A stretch of DNA of 33,039 bases from Krasilnikovozyma curviuscula (taxonomy: Eukaryota > Basidiomycota > Tremellomycetes > Cystofilobasidiales > Mrakiaceae), in NCBI GenBank assembly GCA_014825775.1, contig MVAQ01000235.1, positions 1-33,039 of the forward strand, given 5' to 3'. A program made the position numbers and the translations under genes. Under the pieces are notes generated by a model. That model was not told the DNA's origin. It did not search any database and saw nothing but the letters and a program-made list of their open reading frames with translations. This document shows, piece after piece, positions 31,306 to 33,039 of the stretch (position 1 is the stretch's first letter; each line of letters starts with the position of its first letter).

Positions 31306-33039
31306 TTAGTGGCCGTCGTCCATCAAACGTCGGTACTCGAGCAAGACTCTTCCAAGCTCCATATCTGTAAAGTGAAACAAAGAGCAAATTTTCCATCTTA
31401 GCGATACCCACTCTTGCTCTCGAAGAAAACGAGAAGCGCACCTTGATCTTCTCGTCGCCAATGCTCTCGCAAAAAACGCTGTCCGTTCTCAGCGATCCTC
31501 CTCGCAGCAGCATCATGCCTGCCTCTACCCGTAACAGGGTCACCAACAAAGAAAGACATGATCGAGAACAGGTCCTTCAAGTCGCCTCTGACGGGAATCT
31601 GCACGCGAAGAGATTTGACCGTGAGATTTGGCAGACACAACTTCGAACGAGGAAAAGTCACTCGCGAAATGATACCAAGGGATCAGGAACTCGGAGTTCC
31701 ACTCTTGGTGGAAAGTCGACTTCATGACAACGCTCCCGCTCGCGAAGAGGTTGCGATAGCGTCCGCTCCTTTCGATGTTTCAAGAGCACAGAGGGTTGAG
31801 TAGATACCATCAATGTGTGTGACGTCGAAGTAAGCAGAAAGGTTAGCACTCACCACCCGAATCCATCCACATCAAGCACAAACTTGTCTGTCAGATTGAA
31901 TTGGATGTATTAGTGCAGCTTTAACTGACCTCAATCTGATCTGGAGACTGGACTTACAGTCGTCGTAAGTTTGCAGACGGTCGACAGTGTTGATCTCAGA
32001 AAGAACTTCAGCACCATTATCATACCCGAAATCAGGGAAGTGAGTAATTCCGCAACTGTATCGGAAAGTAAGGCGAAAAGAAAACATGAAATGCCATTGT
32101 CTAAAGATAGACGGATGAGATGTGAACACTTACTCTAGATAGGCGCCAACGAGGTCTTTCTTCCTTCCATATCCTTCTCTGATAACTTCTCTGAAGGAAG
32201 TTGGTGAGGAAGTAGAAGTTAAGTTTTCGCTCCATGAGTACGGCTCAAATCCAGCGAGGGCAGCGGGTGAGCCACTGTTCCCGCAGAGAAAGTGCAATCG
32301 AGCACGTTGAGCTGCAGAGGACGGTCCGTCAGGATATCAGTCTCAAAGGTGTCGCATAGAAGGATGAGTCGTTGAGCACTTACTTGATCGCCCTGGAAGA
32401 CAAGCCACAATCAGTGATCGAGAGTCGAAGGACCATCAAAACAAAGATGTGATGAACTTACAATCGCCACCGATGCTGTGACTACCAGGGTATACTACCT
32501 ATTGCGAGGCAGTCCCAATATCAGTCCAAGATCAACTCACACTGCGTTTTCTAGTAGCGAAGCTTACCCCCGACATTGACCCTCTCCAGGCTACCTTCCC
32601 TTTTTTCTCCTCCCATCTCACACTACCAATCTCGCGCTCCTCAAAGTATCCGTACAACTGAGGTATCCTCACATCCGCTTGGCTCACAAACATGCTCTGG
32701 CTGAAGACAGGGTAAATGCTCCCCTCCCCACCTATGAACCCGCCGGTGCTGTTTGTAAGCGGCGACACGAGCTCCCACTGGAGGAACGCACCTGCGTGCG
32801 TGCGAGCGACTTCTGCGTTGGTACAGGGATCCGTCTCGCGTGCCCAGGAGGATATTGTAATGAATCCGCTTCTATTAGTATAGTTTGGTGAAGAGCTTGT
32901 TGTAAAGGATGCACTGCCGAGCGGAGGTGCGGATGAAATGTGCGGTTCGAAGGGAGGTGGGCAGGTAAGAGAGAAGAGTGTGTAATCTGTTTCTGTTAAG
33001 TGTGGTGTGTGAGAGAGTGGAAGTGGAAGAGGTTTAGGC
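31306..33039 (-). CDS. CAP10-like glycosyltransferase family 90 protein, N-terminus outside window
   Basis: GT90 enzymes include Cryptococcus Cap10/Cxt1-type xylosyltransferases and animal POGLUT; they work in the secretory pathway. The frame is open to the right edge, so the N-terminal signal/anchor is missing. Exons: 33039-32568, 32498-32462, 32311-32134, 32055-31958, 31887-31854, 31768-31666, 31598-31442 and 31364-31306, all in phase. Motifs: PFEPHISS, the family start of the catalytic domain TDPC, KGKVAWRGSMSG (the WRGSxxG donor-binding loop), QRARLHFL, KFVLDVDGFGWSGRY (hallmark DVDG...SGR), VVMKSTFHQEW, WYHFIPVRGDLKDL and the C-terminus LGRVLLEYRRLMDDG. The intron between WYHF and IPV starts with GC rather than GT (31665-31599). 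The acceptor before exon 31768 is AAAG. In this lineage such proteins may modify capsule or wall glycans; that link is inference. Confidence 0.93.

Noticed and set aside
32386..32395. A possible 10-nt micro-exon (GGCGATCAAG) in the GT90 gene.
   Set aside because: Including it breaks the reading frame into the next exon, which reads correctly (SQRARLHFL) when the segment is skipped.

Overview
The window looks like nuclear DNA of a basidiomycete fungus, most likely a tremellomycete yeast of the Cryptococcus/Kwoniella type. The evidence is dense short introns (mostly about 45-110 nt, GT-AG), eukaryotic gene content with mitochondrial and cytosolic ribosomal proteins, and a CAP10-like family 90 glycosyltransferase. 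No bacterial, viral, transposon, CRISPR or tRNA signal was found. Gene models were built by hand-splicing exons so that phases agree and family motifs are restored. Where I computed exon ends I give them; otherwise the span is the start-to-stop span.

Layout. 1-60: possible 3' tail of a plus-strand gene. 159-1124 (-): Ser/Pro-rich unknown protein. 1669-3775 (-): ROK1-type DEAD-box helicase. 4185-5074 (-): succinate dehydrogenase membrane anchor (SDH4). 5638-6761 (-): ribosomal protein uL16/RPL10 with a 5'UTR intron. 6762-8607: long gap. 8608-9671 and 11263-12149 (+): two tandem paralogous four-helix MARVEL-like membrane proteins. 12407-14326 (-): succinyl-CoA ligase alpha (LSC1). 14670-17256 (-): six-kelch protein. 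17907-21169 (-): membrane-anchored heparinase II/III-like protein. 21895-24531 (-): Ost-alpha/TMEM184 family protein. 24863-27769 (-): amino-acid permease (YAT family). 28844-29728 (+): small AN1 zinc-finger protein. 30302-30743 (-): mitochondrial ribosomal protein bL33m in three tiny exons. 31306-33039 (-): CAP10-like GT90, running off the right edge.

How the genes relate. Eukaryotic neighbours need not cooperate, but there is a mitochondrial theme: LSC1 makes succinate and SDH4 helps oxidise it, and bL33m serves mitochondrial translation. ROK1 and RPL10 both serve ribosome production. The heparinase-like protein and GT90 both point to the secretory pathway, cell surface and polysaccharide, while the MARVEL pair, TMEM184-like protein and permease are polytopic membrane proteins. 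The most unusual content is in gene structure: a 9-nt and a 15-nt micro-exon in the permease, a likely GC-AG intron in the GT90, a 34-residue insertion inside a zinc-binding knuckle of the AN1 protein, a ROK1 helicase that lacks the Q-motif glutamine, and a 429-nt intron splitting the CoA loop of LSC1. I did not find a convincing new multi-gene system.
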